From an uncultured Erysipelotrichaceae bacterium (GTDB lineage Bacteria; Bacillota_I; Bacilli_A; RF39; UBA660): a stretch of DNA of 53,577 nucleotides. Under the pieces are notes generated by a model that saw nothing but the letters and a program-made list of their open reading frames with translations, had not been told where the DNA came from and made no database searches. Each line of letters opens with the position of its first letter. Positions within the stretch are counted from its first letter, which is position 1. The translations under genes and the position numbers were made by a program. The stretch is taken from positions 1 through 53,577 of the forward strand of contig CAOJRP010000009.1 of the NCBI GenBank assembly GCA_948442015.1, written 5' to 3'. Positions 24,494 to 33,539 of the stretch are shown here, piece after piece.

Positions 24494-26047
24494 ATGGAAT
24501 GGACAATGTCTACCATTTTAGCTCTACTAATTGGACTTGTTATAGGTGTTGTAGTTTTATTAGTAATTGTCTTACTTTACTCTAAAGGCAATGAAACTAA
24601 AGCAAAAAGATTAATTAAACAAGCAGAAAAAGATGCCGAAAAAGCTCGAAGGGATTCTTTATTAGAATTAAAAGAAGAATCTTATAAATTAAAGCAACAA
24701 ACTGAAAAAGAAATAAAAGAAAGAAAAGATGAATTAAAAGAACAAGAAGAAAGAATCATGCAAAGAGAAACTAATTTAGATAAGCGTGAGGAAATGTTAC
24801 AAAATAGAGATTCTTTATTAGATAAAAAAGATAATAGTTTGATTGCAAAACAAAAAGAGTTACAAGAAAAAGATGCTAAAATGGATGAATTATTAAAACA
24901 AGAGATTGAACAATTAGAAAATATTGCAAAATTTTCTAAAGAAAAAGCTCATGATTTAATAATGAAAAGAGTAGAACAAGAAATGGCTTTAGAAATAGCT
25001 GATTATATTAAAGAAGAAACATCTAAGGCTAAATTAACAGCAAATGATAAAGCAAAACAATTATTGATTGAAAGTATGCAACGTTATTCTAATGATGTTA
25101 CTAATGAACAAACGGTAAGTACAATTACATTACCGAATGATGAAATGAAAGGTCGTCTTATTGGTCGAGAAGGAAGAAATATTAGGACTATTGAAGCTGT
25201 TACAGGGGTGGACTTGATAATTGATGATACCCCAGAAGCAATAGTAATATCTAGTTTTGATCCATTAAGAAGAGAAATTGCTAAAATCACTTTAGAAACT
25301 TTAATTAAGGATGGAAGAATTCACCCATCAAGAATTGAAGAACTTTATGATAAAGTAAGTAATGATATGTATAATAAAATTACGGAAATAGGTAATGAAA
25401 CAGTATATGAATTAGGCTTAAGTAAAGTAGAACCAGAATTAGTTCACTTAATAGGTAAATTAAACTTTAGAACTAGTTATGGTCAAAATGCATTGCAACA
25501 TTCAAAAGAAGTAGCACAGCTTTGTGGAATTCTTGCTAGTGAACTTGGAGAAAATGTAGCTTTAGCTAAAAGAGCTGGATTACTTCATGACATAGGAAAA
25601 GCTATTGACTTTGAAGTTGAAGGAAGTCATGTTGAAATCGGTGCTGAAATAGCTAAAAAATACCATGAAGATGAAGTTGTTATAAATGGTATTGTTAGTC
25701 ACCATGGCGATGCCGAAGCAACAAGTGTTATAGCTGTCCTTGTTCAAATTGCTGATACGTTATCTGCTGCAAGACCAGGAGCTAGAAATGATTCTTTGGA
25801 AAACTATGTTAAAAGGTTAGAACAATTAGAAGAAATAGGAAATTCTTTTGCAGGAGTTGATAAAGCATTTGCAATGCAAGCTGGAAGAGAAATTAGGGTA
25901 GTTGTTAAACCAGATGAGATTGATGACGCCACAAGTTATAAAATAGCTCGTGAGATGAAAGAAAAAATAGAATCAGAAATGCAATACCCTGGAACTGTTA
26001 AAATTACTGTAATTAGAGAGACAAGAGCTCAAGAAGAAGCTAAATAG
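24494..26047 (+). CDS. rny: Ribonuclease Y
   Basis: Membrane-bound endoribonuclease that starts mRNA decay in Firmicutes. The 517 residues hold an N-terminal membrane helix (about 5-30), a long Lys/Glu-rich coiled coil (35-190), and a KH domain with LIGREGRNIRTIEAVTG. The HD domain has HSKEVAQLCG and the metal site LLHDIGKAID, then SHHGDAEA. Length and domain order are standard. Start ATG after GGAGG. Its position behind recA matches Bacillus. Confidence 0.97.
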   Translation: MEWTMSTILALLIGLVIGVVVLLVIVLLYSKGNETKAKRLIKQAEKDAEKARRDSLLELKEESYKLKQQTEKEIKERKDELKEQEERIMQRETNLDKREEMLQNRDSLLDKKDNSLIAKQKELQEKDAKMDELLKQEIEQLENIAKFSKEKAHDLIMKRVEQEMALEIADYIKEETSKAKLTANDKAKQLLIESMQRYSNDVTNEQTVSTITLPNDEMKGRLIGREGRNIRTIEAVTGVDLIIDDTPEAIVISSFDPLRREIAKITLETLIKDGRIHPSRIEELYDKVSNDMYNKITEIGNETVYELGLSKVEPELVHLIGKLNFRTSYGQNALQHSKEVAQLCGILASELGENVALAKRAGLLHDIGKAIDFEVEGSHVEIGAEIAKKYHEDEVVINGIVSHHGDAEATSVIAVLVQIADTLSAARPGARNDSLENYVKRLEQLEEIGNSFAGVDKAFAMQAGREIRVVVKPDEIDDATSYKIAREMKEKIESEMQYPGTVKITVIRETRAQEEAK

Positions 26048-26086
26048 CTTCTTTTAAATAAGGATATTATATGAGAAAAGGAAAAT

Positions 26087-26920
26087 TTGCTGCATTTATT
26101 AGCTTCCTCAATTGTATTAACAAGTTGTGGAAATAAAACGAAAGATAAAAATAATATTGATGATTTGTTATGCACCGAAATAGTTTATAGTGAAGAAGAA
26201 GTTTTAAATAATTTAGAAAAAATATATGATGAATATACAAATAATCAAGAAAATTTTGATTTAGAGGGAAGAGATGAAGTATTAGAAACCGCTTTTTTAT
26301 GGTATAATATTAAAGATAGTAATGTTGATCAAAAAGAAGTTATTAAGGAACTTAATTTGCTTTTAGAGTGTTATATAGCTAATTATGACATGACAGAAGA
26401 GAAATATATGTCTTCTTTTAAAACTCTTTCTAAAACAACTTTAAGAAATGTGGAAATATATTATCCTTTAGCAAAATGTTTGCATATATATAGTTGTCCT
26501 TTAACTCATAAAGAAATAGATGGAACTTTAACTTGTGAAAATTTAGAAAAATATCGATATAAAACAACAGTTGATGGCTATTATGAGTTTATTGTTTATT
26601 CTTGTACAAATAGTGATAATAAAAATATAAGATTACCTTTTTTAAGATTATATACTTCTAAAATAGATTTAGATGTTTTATTAGATGAATTAAATAATGT
26701 TTATTATTTTGGTCAAATACCAACTGATATGAGTAATGAATGGGAATTTTATTTTAGTAATTTGGAAAACACTTTGAGTGAAGGAGAAAGTTTATTTGAT
26801 ACTTACCATGAATTAGCCGTTTATATTCATCAGCTTGGTTGCACTTGTGAACATAGGGTAAACGAATATGACGCTTGTATTTGCGATAATATGAAACTAA
26901 CAAAAATTTGGGAAGAGTAA
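26087..26920 (+). CDS. Putative lipoprotein, unknown function, signal peptide frameshifted
   Basis: The long frame starts only at TTG 26087 and reads MLHLLASSIVLTSCGNKTKD..., with a lipobox (VLTSC) but no basic N-terminus. A much better start, ATG at 26071 with AAGGA in front, lies one base out of frame. Loss of one A from the AAAA run at 26082-26085 would join them as MRKGNLLHLLASSIVLTSCG, a textbook lipoprotein signal. So either there is a base insertion (real or sequencing) or the weak TTG is used. The mature part (about 260 residues) contains several Cys, including a C-terminal CxCEH...CICDN cluster. It resembles nothing I can name. It follows rny and precedes a VanY-type peptidase. Confidence 0.6.
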   Translation: MLHLLASSIVLTSCGNKTKDKNNIDDLLCTEIVYSEEEVLNNLEKIYDEYTNNQENFDLEGRDEVLETAFLWYNIKDSNVDQKEVIKELNLLLECYIANYDMTEEKYMSSFKTLSKTTLRNVEIYYPLAKCLHIYSCPLTHKEIDGTLTCENLEKYRYKTTVDGYYEFIVYSCTNSDNKNIRLPFLRLYTSKIDLDVLLDELNNVYYFGQIPTDMSNEWEFYFSNLENTLSEGESLFDTYHELAVYIHQLGCTCEHRVNEYDACICDNMKLTKIWEE

Positions 26921-26961
26921 AACTTCCTTTTATTATGCATAAAATTTATTAGGTGATGTTT

Positions 26962-27774
26962 TTGCAAAAAATTATTTTTTTAAATAGTTTAGTCCTTATT
27001 ATAATTTTTCTTATTTTCTATTTTAATTCTAAAAAAAGCAACAATTCTAATGATCATTTTTCAAAAGAAGAGTATTATATAGAAGATAATTTAGAACGTT
27101 ATTTAAAATATTATAAACAAAATGAGAATAAAAGTTTTTCCGATATAGTTAGAGAAATAAATTGCAATTTAGACTATCAATTTTATAATGGAGTAGAAAG
27201 AAGTAACTCTCTAGATAAGATATTAATTCTTGTTAATAAACATTATACTTTAGATAAAGAATTTGAAGGTATTGATTTAGTTAAAGTAGATGATAAATTT
27301 GCTTATTATGATAAAGAATACTATATGAATAAAGAAGCTTATGAAAATTTTATAAAAATGTGGCTTGATGCAAATTTAGAAGGATGCGATTTTGGCATTT
27401 ATTCAGCTTATCGAAGTTATGATAGACAAGTGTTTTTATATAACAATTATGTAGCAGTTGATGGTGCCGAAAAAGCAGATACTTATTCAGCGCGGGCAGG
27501 AAGTAGTGAACATCAAACAGGACTTGCTATCGACTTAAAGTCAAGAACTAAAAAAACAGATTATTTCGAAACAACTAAAGAGTATGATTGGTTATTAAAA
27601 AATAGTTATAAATATGGTTTTATTTTAAGATATAAAGAAAACACAGAATACCTAACTGGATATCAATTTGAACCATGGCACTATCGTTATTGTGGAGTAG
27701 AATGTGCTACTTATATTTACGAAAATAATATAACTTTTGAAGAATACTATGAATATTTTGTTAAGAATAAATAA
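26962..27774 (+). CDS. D-alanyl-D-alanine carboxypeptidase, VanY/LAS family
   Basis: Zinc peptidase that trims D-Ala from peptidoglycan stem peptides. I place the start at TTG 26962, six bases after AGGTGAT; in-frame GTG/ATG at 26953/26956 overlap that site. The roughly 270-residue product has an N-terminal membrane helix, so the catalytic part faces outward. The LAS-family zinc motifs are seen: GIYSAYRSYDRQ, SEHQTGLAIDL (His and Asp ligands) and EPWHYRYCG (the third His). A terminator follows. Confidence 0.9.
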   Translation: MQKIIFLNSLVLIIIFLIFYFNSKKSNNSNDHFSKEEYYIEDNLERYLKYYKQNENKSFSDIVREINCNLDYQFYNGVERSNSLDKILILVNKHYTLDKEFEGIDLVKVDDKFAYYDKEYYMNKEAYENFIKMWLDANLEGCDFGIYSAYRSYDRQVFLYNNYVAVDGAEKADTYSARAGSSEHQTGLAIDLKSRTKKTDYFETTKEYDWLLKNSYKYGFILRYKENTEYLTGYQFEPWHYRYCGVECATYIYENNITFEEYYEYFVKNK

Positions 27775-27776
27775 TT

Positions 27777-27798
27777 CACTAGAATAGTGCAATTTTTT
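27777..27798 (+). terminator. Terminator after vanY-type gene
   Basis: CACTA-GAA-TAGTG hairpin followed by CAATTTTTT. Confidence 0.6.
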
Positions 27799-27840
27799 AA
27801 TAATGAACTTGATTAGAGAGTAAGAATTTAATTTACTTCA

Positions 27841-27862
27841 TAAAAAAAGAGTTATAACTCTC
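27841..27862 (-). terminator. Terminator of def
   Basis: Read on the minus strand, AGAGTTATAACTCT then T7; the palindrome includes the def stop codon. Confidence 0.6.
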
Positions 27863-28406
27863 GCATAAACTCTTTATCTTTAAAGGGGTTTTTAGGATCG
27901 ATTTTATCGGTAAATAATATTCCATCTAAGTGATCCATCTCATGTTGAAAAGCTACTGATAAATCTTCGCGAACACGTATCTCAAATTTTTTTCCCTCTT
28001 CATCATAAGCTTCAATAGTCATTCTAGCATGCCTTGGGACAATTCCTTCAACATCGCGATTAACTGATAGGCAACCTTCACCTTCACCAACGTAAATCAT
28101 CTCTTCAGAAGATGATTTTATTTTGGGATTAATAATAACATATCGATCAAATTTTCCTTCTTCAACCTCATCTACAACGACAAAGATTCTTTTAGGAATA
28201 CCTATTTGAATATAAGCAAGCCCCATACCAGCTCTTAAATCATAATACTTTTGTGTTTCTTCTATCTGGCTCATTTCCAAATAATCACACATGTCTTTAA
28301 TATTTTGTTTATCTTCTTTTGATAATGGAAAAACAACTTCTTTACTTACTAAACGAAGTCTTTTATCTTTTTCATCTAATATTTTTATATCTGGAAGTTT
28401 TCTCAC
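27852..28406 (-). CDS. def: Peptide deformylase
   Basis: Metalloenzyme that removes the formyl group from new N-termini. Start is GTG at 28406, six bases after GGGGTG. The 184-residue protein has the three family motifs. Motif 1 reads GMGLAYIQIG (usual GIGLAAPQIG, so the AP is YI here). Motif 2 is EGCLS with the metal Cys, and motif 3 is QHEMDHLDG with HExxH. The insertions fit the Gram-positive type 2 class. It runs opposite to the flanking genes. Confidence 0.93.
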   Translation of the reverse strand: MRKLPDIKILDEKDKRLRLVSKEVVFPLSKEDKQNIKDMCDYLEMSQIEETQKYYDLRAGMGLAYIQIGIPKRIFVVVDEVEEGKFDRYVIINPKIKSSSEEMIYVGEGEGCLSVNRDVEGIVPRHARMTIEAYDEEGKKFEIRVREDLSVAFQHEMDHLDGILFTDKIDPKNPFKDKEFMREL

Positions 28407-28485
28407 AATAATCACCCCAACCGGATATATTTTATCAAAAAATTACTAAAATATCTAGTCCAATATAAAAGGAAGAGTATTCTTC

Positions 28486-28659
28486 CTAGTTATTATTAAA
28501 ATTCCATCCAGCTCCAATTATTATTACTAAGAGAATGAATAGAACGATCCAGATAGCTGCTCCGATGCCACCACCAGTAGTGTATCCAGCATAACCCCCA
28601 CATTGAGGAGCGCAGCCGTAACCGCCACCATAGTAGCCATTATTTCCATAATAGTACAT
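28486..28659 (-). CDS. YjcZ-like small Gly/Tyr-rich membrane protein
   Basis: ATG at 28659 lies ten bases after a perfect AAGGAGG; a longer open frame to 28749 has no ribosome site. The 57-residue product has a Gly/Tyr/Asn-rich first part (MYYYGNNGYYGGGYG..., with Cys-Gly motifs). One membrane helix (IWIVLFILLVIIIGA) and a short polar end follow. This is the layout of the YjcZ family, small proteins seen in spore formers and often called sporulation proteins; the function is unknown. A short hairpin (GGAAGAGTATTCTTCC, 28471-28486) may end its transcript. Confidence 0.75.
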   Translation of the reverse strand: MYYYGNNGYYGGGYGCAPQCGGYAGYTTGGGIGAAIWIVLFILLVIIIGAGWNFNNN

Positions 28660-28779
28660 TATAATACCTCCTTTTGTATATCTACTATATAATATTAGTT
28701 TACATGCATTTTTGACAATAAAATCGTAAAAAAATGGTGCTATAAACATAATTATGATAATATTATTATAGGTGGGAAT

Positions 28780-29943
28780 ATGAAAAAATATATTGCTAAA
28801 ATGGATTTATGGTTACTTCTTATAATGCTTATATTTTCGGCATTTGGTCTTTTAATGATTTTTTCATCATCTTCGATTGCTGCTGTATTACGTTATCAAG
28901 TTGATTCCTCCTATTTCTTTTTAAAACAATTATTTTTTATTGTTGTATCTTTCTTAGTAGGTTTTATAATCGTTTTAAGAATAAAAACCGATTATTACTA
29001 TAAATTTGTTCCTTGGTTAGCTTTAGGGATTGTAGTGGTATTATTATCTTTATTTGTCTATGGTGAAGTTGCTAATGGAGCACAATCTTGGTACCGTAAA
29101 GGAATATTTGGTATTCAACCTCTTGAATTTGCTAAGTCCATAATGATTATGTTTATGGCTATATTTTATAATTATATTTATTACAAAGCTAGACCAAAAA
29201 AGTATGCAGCTTTATTTCCTGTTGCTTATGGTCTTATATTAGCTGTTTTAACTGCCATGCAACCAGATTTAGGAGGAGCTTTGATTGTTGCTGCTATCAC
29301 AGGTTTAATTTTTATTGCAGTACCTTTAAACAAAGAATTAAAACTAAAAATATTTAAAGTATTGGGAGTTGGACTTTTGCTTGTCTTGTTAATTTTTTTG
29401 ATAAGTGGTAAGCATTTATTAAATTCCATGCAATCGTCAAGATTAAACTTTTTAAATCCTTGTTCAAGATATATGGAAGATACAGGTTATCAAGTATGTA
29501 ATGGTTATATTGCAATTCATAATGGAGGATTACTAGGAGTAGGGCTAGGAGACTCAACCCAAAAATATTTATACTTACCTGAAGCTCATACTGATTTTAT
29601 TTTCCCAATTATTTGTGAAGAACTAGGAGCAATAGTAGGAGTTTTAGTAATTTTGCTATATGCTGTTTTATTATATCGTGTATTAAAAATATCAAAAGAA
29701 GCAACTAACTTAAAAAATTCTATTTTGGCTTATGGAACATTTTTATTAATTTTATGTCATGTTTTAGTCAATTTACTTGGTGTTCTAGGGCTTATTCCTT
29801 TAACAGGAGTACCTTTACCATTTCTATCTTATGGAGGAAGTTTTAATGTTAATGTTATTTTAATGCTTTTTGTAGTTGAGCGAGTTGCTATTGAAAATAA
29901 AGAAGCTGCTATATCAAGAAAAATGAAAGAGTTAAGGACGTAA
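28780..29943 (+). CDS. SEDS-family peptidoglycan polymerase (RodA/FtsW type)
   Basis: Membrane glycosyltransferase that polymerises lipid II, paired with a class B PBP. The 387 residues form about ten membrane helices. SEDS motifs are clear: SSSIAAVLRY near the N-terminus, SWYRKGIFGIQPLEFAKS, the catalytic-region TDFIFPIICEELG and the C-terminal LTGVPLPFLSYGGS. Start ATG after AGGTGGG. Whether it serves elongation (RodA) or division (FtsW) cannot be decided from sequence alone. A second SEDS gene lies in the spoVD-mraY cluster at 52126 and is the better FtsW/SpoVE candidate. Confidence 0.9.
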   Translation: MKKYIAKMDLWLLLIMLIFSAFGLLMIFSSSSIAAVLRYQVDSSYFFLKQLFFIVVSFLVGFIIVLRIKTDYYYKFVPWLALGIVVVLLSLFVYGEVANGAQSWYRKGIFGIQPLEFAKSIMIMFMAIFYNYIYYKARPKKYAALFPVAYGLILAVLTAMQPDLGGALIVAAITGLIFIAVPLNKELKLKIFKVLGVGLLLVLLIFLISGKHLLNSMQSSRLNFLNPCSRYMEDTGYQVCNGYIAIHNGGLLGVGLGDSTQKYLYLPEAHTDFIFPIICEELGAIVGVLVILLYAVLLYRVLKISKEATNLKNSILAYGTFLLILCHVLVNLLGVLGLIPLTGVPLPFLSYGGSFNVNVILMLFVVERVAIENKEAAISRKMKELRT

Positions 29944-29956
29944 GAAAGGATATTTT

Positions 29957-30184
29957 ATGTATAAATATGAGTATGTTAAATTAAAATGTAAGTTTGAAGG
30001 TTGGGGAGGAATTGCTGGAAATATCTATCGCTTTAAAGGTATTAAAGCAATTATTGAATCGAAGGCGAAAATTGGTTTTAGATATGTTGGATTTATTCCT
30101 ACTAAACAAAGAGGAACTGGTCATATAGAGGAATTAGTATTAGTCTTTGAGAAGAAAGTTGAGAATACCAATGACAAAGTATAA
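29957..30184 (+). CDS. DUF4177-like small protein
   Basis: The 75-residue product reads YEYVKL..., a central helix with IIESKAKIGFRYVGFIP, then a beta strand LVLVFEKK. This is the compact beta-alpha-beta pattern of the DUF4177 family, whose function is unknown. Start ATG after AAAGGA, 13 bases behind the SEDS gene. It overlaps the next gene by 14 bases, so the three are probably one transcription unit. Confidence 0.65.
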   Translation: MYKYEYVKLKCKFEGWGGIAGNIYRFKGIKAIIESKAKIGFRYVGFIPTKQRGTGHIEELVLVFEKKVENTNDKV

Positions 30185-30692
30185 TACTAATATTTATTTA
30201 GTTACATCGAAAACTAGTATTAAAACTCCTACAATTATAAAAATAGATGATAAAGATGAATATAATGTTAAAGTTGAAATAATTCTAACATATGATGGAA
30301 AAAAATATATCGGAAAAGGAAAAGATAATTTATTAACTGATGCTTTTGCTGATTTACAATATAAATTACCAAAAGATATAAGAATAAAGTGTTGTATGAC
30401 TTGTAAATATGGTAATATGTGTCCATTTGGAAATAGTCTTCGAGAATTATTTTGTACAAAAGGTTTTGAAATAAATAATAAATTAGACTTAGCAGAATTG
30501 TTTGATTATAATAAATATACATTTTATCGAGATAATTTAGTTTTATGTGATTATTCTTGTAATGATTATGAACCTCAAACTTTAGATTATTTTACATACA
30601 ATGACTATTTGCTTAAATTGAATTTGAAGAAAAATCAAAATGAATCAAGAAGATTTCGTCGCCAATTTAAAAATTTTAACAAGATTAAATAA
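30171..30692 (+). CDS. Cys-rich protein of unknown function
   Basis: I set the start at ATG 30171, giving MTKYNTNIYL and 173 residues; a TTG at 30147 is possible. Its first part is a beta-rich stretch with YDGKKYIGKGKDNLLTDAFADL, resembling small RNA-binding or single-domain folds without a clear match. The second part has many Cys: CCMTCKYGNMCPFGN, then FCTKG, then CDYSCNDYE. These could bind a metal or iron-sulphur cluster. The C-terminus is basic. Nothing in the neighbourhood fixes a role. Confidence 0.6.
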   Translation: MTKYNTNIYLVTSKTSIKTPTIIKIDDKDEYNVKVEIILTYDGKKYIGKGKDNLLTDAFADLQYKLPKDIRIKCCMTCKYGNMCPFGNSLRELFCTKGFEINNKLDLAELFDYNKYTFYRDNLVLCDYSCNDYEPQTLDYFTYNDYLLKLNLKKNQNESRRFRRQFKNFNKIK

Positions 30693-30807
30693 TAATCAAT
30701 GTCAAATAGTATTTAGAATATTAAAACGTCATTTTGATTGTAATGAAAAATATAATAAAAAAAGATTTTTAGAAGATATTGCAAGACTTATACATTTCGA
30801 ATATTGA
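30640..30807 (+). CDS. Possible small protein, 55 residues
   Basis: An ATG inside the 3' end of the Cys-rich gene opens a 55-codon frame (MNQEDFVANLKILTRLNNNQ..., then VFRILKRHF and a basic, helical C-terminus). Codon use is similar to the neighbours, and the sequence looks like a two- or three-helix domain. The ribosome site is weak (TTGAAGAAA). From its stop to 30864 there is only AT-rich sequence. Confidence 0.4.
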   Translation: MNQEDFVANLKILTRLNNNQCQIVFRILKRHFDCNEKYNKKRFLEDIARLIHFEY

Positions 30808-30864
30808 AACAGAAGAAATATTAAAATCTCTAAAATATATTTTTAAAAGCAAATAAGTATCAAA

Positions 30865-30893
30865 TTGTTTATTTCTTAAATCTATGCTAATAT
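30865..30893 (+). promoter_or_regulatory. Promoter of the 30912 gene
   Basis: TTGTTT at 30865-30870, 17 bases, TAATAT at 30888-30893. Confidence 0.45.
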
Positions 30894-30911
30894 TATGATA
30901 GGTGATAATAA

Positions 30912-32225
30912 ATGTATAATGATAGAGCAGTAAAAAGAAAAAAGAAAATTATTGAAATTAGTATTTTAAGTATTGTTGTTTTATATATTCTTCTATTTAT
31001 TGTTGATTATGTGAGATACAAAAATAGTACACCACCATTAATAACAATCAACAAAAAAACAGTTGAATTTAGTGATGGTGAAGTAAAAGAATATTATGGT
31101 CTTGGTTGGGTTTATCGGGAATATCGAAGAAAAGCAATTGGTAAAATTGAATTGAAATCTTTTCTTTCAAAAATGGCTCGTCCTCAAGCTATTGGGGCAT
31201 TTCCTGTAACAAAAAAGGATTATGAAGTCCCTGATAATCCTGATAGGTTAGATGAATTAAAAGGTATTATTTACTTCTATGGTATTGGTAGTGAAAATTT
31301 AACTACTTATAAGTGCTTAAATACCGCTAATGACTGCTTTAAAGCAACTTCTGGTAGTGATGATTATAATATAAGAACTTTAGAAAATAATACCGAGGTA
31401 GAAGAGCCTAAATTTGCTTTATATAATAAACGATATGCTTTTATTGATGATTCTTACAAACAAGAAGATAAAGCTAATAAAAATCAATATGAGAGAACAA
31501 TCTATTTACTAGATTTACAGAAAGATGAAATAATTGGCGAATATAAAGATATTAAATATAGTCTTATTAATAAAGAAGGGCTTGCTGAAGGGTATTTAGG
31601 AAGATACATTGTAAAAGGTGATAATCATAAATGGGGGATTATAGAAATTACTAATGATGGTGTCGAAGTCTTAGTAGATTATATATATGATTCAATTAAT
31701 TTTAATGAAGCTACTAAAGAGTATATTGTTTTAAAAGATAGTAAATGGTTTTTATTAAATGATAAAACAAAAGAAGAGAGTGAAAAATTTGATGAGATAA
31801 TTGTTGATGCCTATTTTAGTAATAGTAAAAAGTTTGTTAAAACAATTACAATTGATAAGAAAGGACTAGATACTTTTAAATATTATAAAATTTTTAATAG
31901 TGATGGTTCAGCAGTTTTAAACACAAATAATTTAGTACTTGCTTTTGTCGAAGATGCTTATGCAATTTCTGTTGACACATATAATGTTTTTAGAGTAATA
32001 CGAATCCTTGATAATAAAGTAATCTTTGATGGCATTAAACTAGCTCACACTAATTATATTGGTACTGATGATGCCTTACCAGCATTTAACGTTACTGTTT
32101 ATAGTAATGGGGAAATAAATGTTTTAGTGTCCCCTTCAACTGATACTAATTCTTATTGTACAAGATATAGTTATGATTTTAGTAAAGATACTATTAAAAC
32201 AGATAATAATCGAAGATGTCGATAA
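30912..32225 (+). CDS. Membrane-anchored protein with WG-like repeats, unknown function
   Basis: The 437-residue product has a basic start (DRAVKRKKK), one membrane helix (about 13-32) and a large outside part. The middle and C-terminal half contains segments like NHKWGIIEITNDGVEVLVDYIYDSI and SKWFLLNDKTKEE...FDEI, which look like the WG/beta-propeller type of repeat seen in many surface proteins. Two Cys in CLNTANDCF and a basic end (NNRRCR) are notable. Start ATG after AGGTGAT. No enzyme motif seen. It is alone between its own promoter and that of tig. Confidence 0.7.
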   Translation: MYNDRAVKRKKKIIEISILSIVVLYILLFIVDYVRYKNSTPPLITINKKTVEFSDGEVKEYYGLGWVYREYRRKAIGKIELKSFLSKMARPQAIGAFPVTKKDYEVPDNPDRLDELKGIIYFYGIGSENLTTYKCLNTANDCFKATSGSDDYNIRTLENNTEVEEPKFALYNKRYAFIDDSYKQEDKANKNQYERTIYLLDLQKDEIIGEYKDIKYSLINKEGLAEGYLGRYIVKGDNHKWGIIEITNDGVEVLVDYIYDSINFNEATKEYIVLKDSKWFLLNDKTKEESEKFDEIIVDAYFSNSKKFVKTITIDKKGLDTFKYYKIFNSDGSAVLNTNNLVLAFVEDAYAISVDTYNVFRVIRILDNKVIFDGIKLAHTNYIGTDDALPAFNVTVYSNGEINVLVSPSTDTNSYCTRYSYDFSKDTIKTDNNRRCR

Positions 32226-32229
32226 TTGG

Positions 32230-32258
32230 TTGAAGTTAAGACATTATTAAGGTATAAT
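32230..32258 (+). promoter_or_regulatory. Promoter of tig
   Basis: TTGAAG at 32230-32235, 17 bases, TATAAT at 32253-32258. Confidence 0.6.
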
Positions 32259-32280
32259 AAGTGTTATTGGAGGAAGAATT

Positions 32281-33525
32281 ATGAAAAATGAACATGTTAT
32301 AGAATATGAAGTGAAAGGAAAAGATTGGGAAAGTGCTTTAGATAAAGCATTTAAAAAACAAGTCAAAGATACAAAAATAGATGGCTTTAGAAAAGGAGCA
32401 GTTCCTAAAGATATTTATATTAAAAAAATGGGAATTGAAAAATTATATCCTGATGCAGTCGATATTGCTTTAAATAATGTTTATAGCAAAGTTATGGAAG
32501 ATAATAAATTAGTTCCTGTTTGTGAGCCACAAATTGATATTAAAGAACTTGATGAAAAGCATATTAAATATGAGTTTAAAATTATTACTAAACCAGAAAT
32601 GAAATTAGGTAAATATAAAGATTTAGGAATTAAAAAAGAAGCAGTTAAAGTAAGTAAAAAAGAGATTGATGAAGAAGTAGCAAGACTAATGTCTCAATTT
32701 GCGGAAATAGTTGTTAAGGATAAAGGAGAAGTATTAGAAGGTAATACTGCAGTTATTGACTTTGAAGGATTTGTTGATGGAGAACCTTTAGATGGAGGAA
32801 CAGGTGCTAACTATCCACTTGAAATAGGAAGTCATACTTTTATTCCTGGTTTTGAAGAAGGAATAGTTGGAATGAAAGTTGGAGAGACTAAAGAATTAAA
32901 TTTAACTTTCCCAGAAAACTATACAAAAGAACTTGCTAATAAAGAAGTACTATTTAAGGTTACTGTAAGAGAAATTAAAGAAAGAGTATTACCTAAATTA
33001 GATAAGAGTTTCTATGAAGATTTAGGATATGAAAATATTGAAACAGAAGAAGAATTTAATAAAGAAGTAAAAAAAGCTATTGAAGAAAGAAAAAAAGTTG
33101 ATATTGAAGATAAATATATCAATGATTGCTTAGAAGCTGCTAGTAAAAATATGAAAGGCGATATTAATAAAGAGATAATCGATGAAGAAGTTCATCGTAT
33201 GATTAATCAGTTTGCTGAACAACTTAAGATGCAAGGATTATCAATGGAACAATACATGCAATTTAGTGGTATGAAACATGAAGATTTACATAAACAAATG
33301 GAACCAGAGGCTGAAAAAAGAGTTCGTTATAGATACTTGCTAGAAGAAATAGCTCTTGCCGAAAAGATTGAAATAAATGATAAAGATGCTGATAAGGAAA
33401 CAGAAAAAATGGCAGAAAACTATGGCCTTACGAAAGAAGATTTCTTGGCACAATTTGGTGGCTTAGAGATTGTTAAATATGATATGAAAATGCGTAAAGC
33501 AATAGAGATTTTAAAAGAAGGGTAA
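32281..33525 (+). CDS. tig: Trigger factor (ribosome-associated chaperone)
   Basis: Ribosome-bound chaperone with peptidyl-prolyl isomerase activity that meets nascent chains. The 414 residues show the ribosome-binding signature GFRKGAVP (about 37-44). The FKBP-type PPIase domain follows (about 155-240, with VIDFEGFVDGEPLDGG and FIPGFEEGIVGMKVGE), then the helical C-terminal arms. Start ATG after TTGGAGG. The usual neighbours clpX and lon are not present in this window. Confidence 0.97.
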   Translation: MKNEHVIEYEVKGKDWESALDKAFKKQVKDTKIDGFRKGAVPKDIYIKKMGIEKLYPDAVDIALNNVYSKVMEDNKLVPVCEPQIDIKELDEKHIKYEFKIITKPEMKLGKYKDLGIKKEAVKVSKKEIDEEVARLMSQFAEIVVKDKGEVLEGNTAVIDFEGFVDGEPLDGGTGANYPLEIGSHTFIPGFEEGIVGMKVGETKELNLTFPENYTKELANKEVLFKVTVREIKERVLPKLDKSFYEDLGYENIETEEEFNKEVKKAIEERKKVDIEDKYINDCLEAASKNMKGDINKEIIDEEVHRMINQFAEQLKMQGLSMEQYMQFSGMKHEDLHKQMEPEAEKRVRYRYLLEEIALAEKIEINDKDADKETEKMAENYGLTKEDFLAQFGGLEIVKYDMKMRKAIEILKEG

Positions 33526-33539
33526 AACCTTTTTTAATT

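Noticed and set aside
28660..28749. N-terminal extension of the YjcZ-like protein to 87 residues
   Set aside because: A perfect AAGGAGG lies directly before the internal ATG at 28659, and the extension contains promoter-like sequence.
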